NCBI GenBank assembly: GCA_947259275.1
Contig: CAMYMH010000016.1
Span: 29,751-93,750, forward strand
Length of the DNA stretch: 64,000 nt
Origin: an uncultured Acidimicrobiaceae bacterium
Lineage (GTDB): Bacteria; Actinomycetota; Acidimicrobiia; Spongiisociales; SHLN01
Direction of reading: 5' to 3'
Each line of letters begins with the position of its first letter. Within the stretch, counting starts at the first letter, position 1. Below, in pieces: positions 63,642 through 64,000 of this stretch. The notes under the pieces are model-generated. The model saw nothing but the letters and a program-made list of their open reading frames with translations, ran no database searches and had not been told where the DNA came from. The translations under genes and the position numbers were made by a program.

Positions 63642-63839
63642 ATGACTATCGAACGCAGCGATCTCGAAGCCAAGTTCCGCCAGGTGCAAACCGCGGTCGA
63701 CGAAACCACTTCCACCGCCAAGAACGCCGGAATCGGCCTGGCCATCGGTGCCGTCCTGCTGGTCCTGCTCGTCTACCTCCTCGGAAGACGCAAAGGCAAA
63801 AAGGGCGGAGCCCAGCTGGAGATCTTCCGCCTCAGCTAG
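63642..63839 (+). CDS. Small single-pass membrane protein, 65 aa
   Basis: A short protein with a helical N-terminus (RSDLEAKFRQVQTAVDETTS), one membrane helix (GIGLAIGAVLLVLLVYLLG) and a basic tail (RRKGKKGG). It follows the Holin-X type gene by nine bases and may be its partner. The leaderless -10 box supports the start. Family not recognised. Confidence 0.72.
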   Translation: MTIERSDLEAKFRQVQTAVDETTSTAKNAGIGLAIGAVLLVLLVYLLGRRKGKKGGAQLEIFRLS

Positions 63840-63847
63840 CACGATCG

Positions 63848-63887
63848 ACCCTCCCGCTTGCGGGAGGTGGGCAACCCGCAGGGTTGC
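63848..63887. repeat. Hairpin-TGG-hairpin repeat unit
   Basis: CCTCCCGC / GCGGGAGG hairpin with a TT loop, then TGG, then GCAACCC / GGGTTGC with a GCA loop. It has the same order of parts as the repeats around the transporter island but other stem bases. The last 110 bases of the window after it hold no gene I can see. Confidence 0.7.
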
Positions 63888-64000
63888 TAGCGCTTTCCCG
63901 TGTTCTCAGCTACCAGCCAATCGTTCCCGGTTGGAGGCCTGACGCTGGGCACTGCCGTCCGAGAGAGAGCCTTCTGGCACCCCTCCCTTTGTGTATGGAC

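Overview
The window is chromosomal DNA from a high-GC Gram-positive-type bacterium, most likely an actinomycetote of the Acidimicrobiia kind (inference). The grounds are a gene backbone known from Actinobacteria (coaE, uvrB, uvrA, uvrC, rapZ, yvcK, gap, pgk, tpiA, secG), many promoters of the TANNNT type placed 6-7 bases before the start codon (the pattern of leaderless mRNAs), an exported Pro-Thr-rich tail protein, and an F420/deazaflavin-type nitroreductase family protein. I saw no insertion sequence, prophage or CRISPR array.

Layout. 1-2480: end of a Tad pilus locus (partial tadC, a membrane protein, a 57-residue Flp pilin that ends in a clean terminator). 2483-2893: repeats only. 2894-5046: a NarL-type two-component pair on the minus strand. 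5064-7720: coaE and uvrB. 7799-15317: a tightly overlapping seven-gene operon for a surface glycan or glycolipid (one GT2, three GT4, two methyltransferases, a flippase). 15295-22825: two kinds of paralogous polytopic membrane proteins (probable GT-C type) alternating in orientation around uvrA, with three tail-to-tail overlaps. 22858-27421: a methyltransferase, uvrC, a small coupled ORF, rapZ, yvcK. whiA, which usually follows yvcK, is absent from this place. 27582-32452: lower glycolysis: gap and a second GAPDH-like gene that lacks the catalytic cysteine, divergent from pgk-tpiA-gpmA.

32470-47209: an island of two complete divergent Dpp/Opp-type peptide ABC transporters with an M20 amidohydrolase between them. 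It lies between gpmA and secG and is flanked by the same hairpin-rich repeat family on both sides. In both systems a long hairpin lies between the binding-protein gene and the first permease gene, as expected when binding protein is made in excess.

47275-49197: secG, a haem-b/molybdopterin oxidoreductase fusion, tRNA-Leu(GAG) with a mispaired acceptor stem, and directly after it a truncated MMPL transporter pseudogene with an in-frame stop. 49511-57621: mostly small, single metabolic or unknown genes (SRPBCC, SnoaL-like, ABM monooxygenase, MalY-type C-S lyase, quinone reductase, small membrane proteins, a CcdA-like protein). 57692-63839: a run of mostly plus-strand genes with leaderless promoters (trmL, an FG-GAP-type secreted protein, a TIGR01777 epimerase, a LON-domain protein, small membrane proteins) and one minus-strand EamA exporter.

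The strongest points for follow-up are the GAPDH pseudoenzyme in an overlapping gene pair with true gap, the structured repeat family around the transporter island, the tRNA-Leu/MMPL junction, and the SD-led 33-codon ORF that overlaps the start of rapZ.
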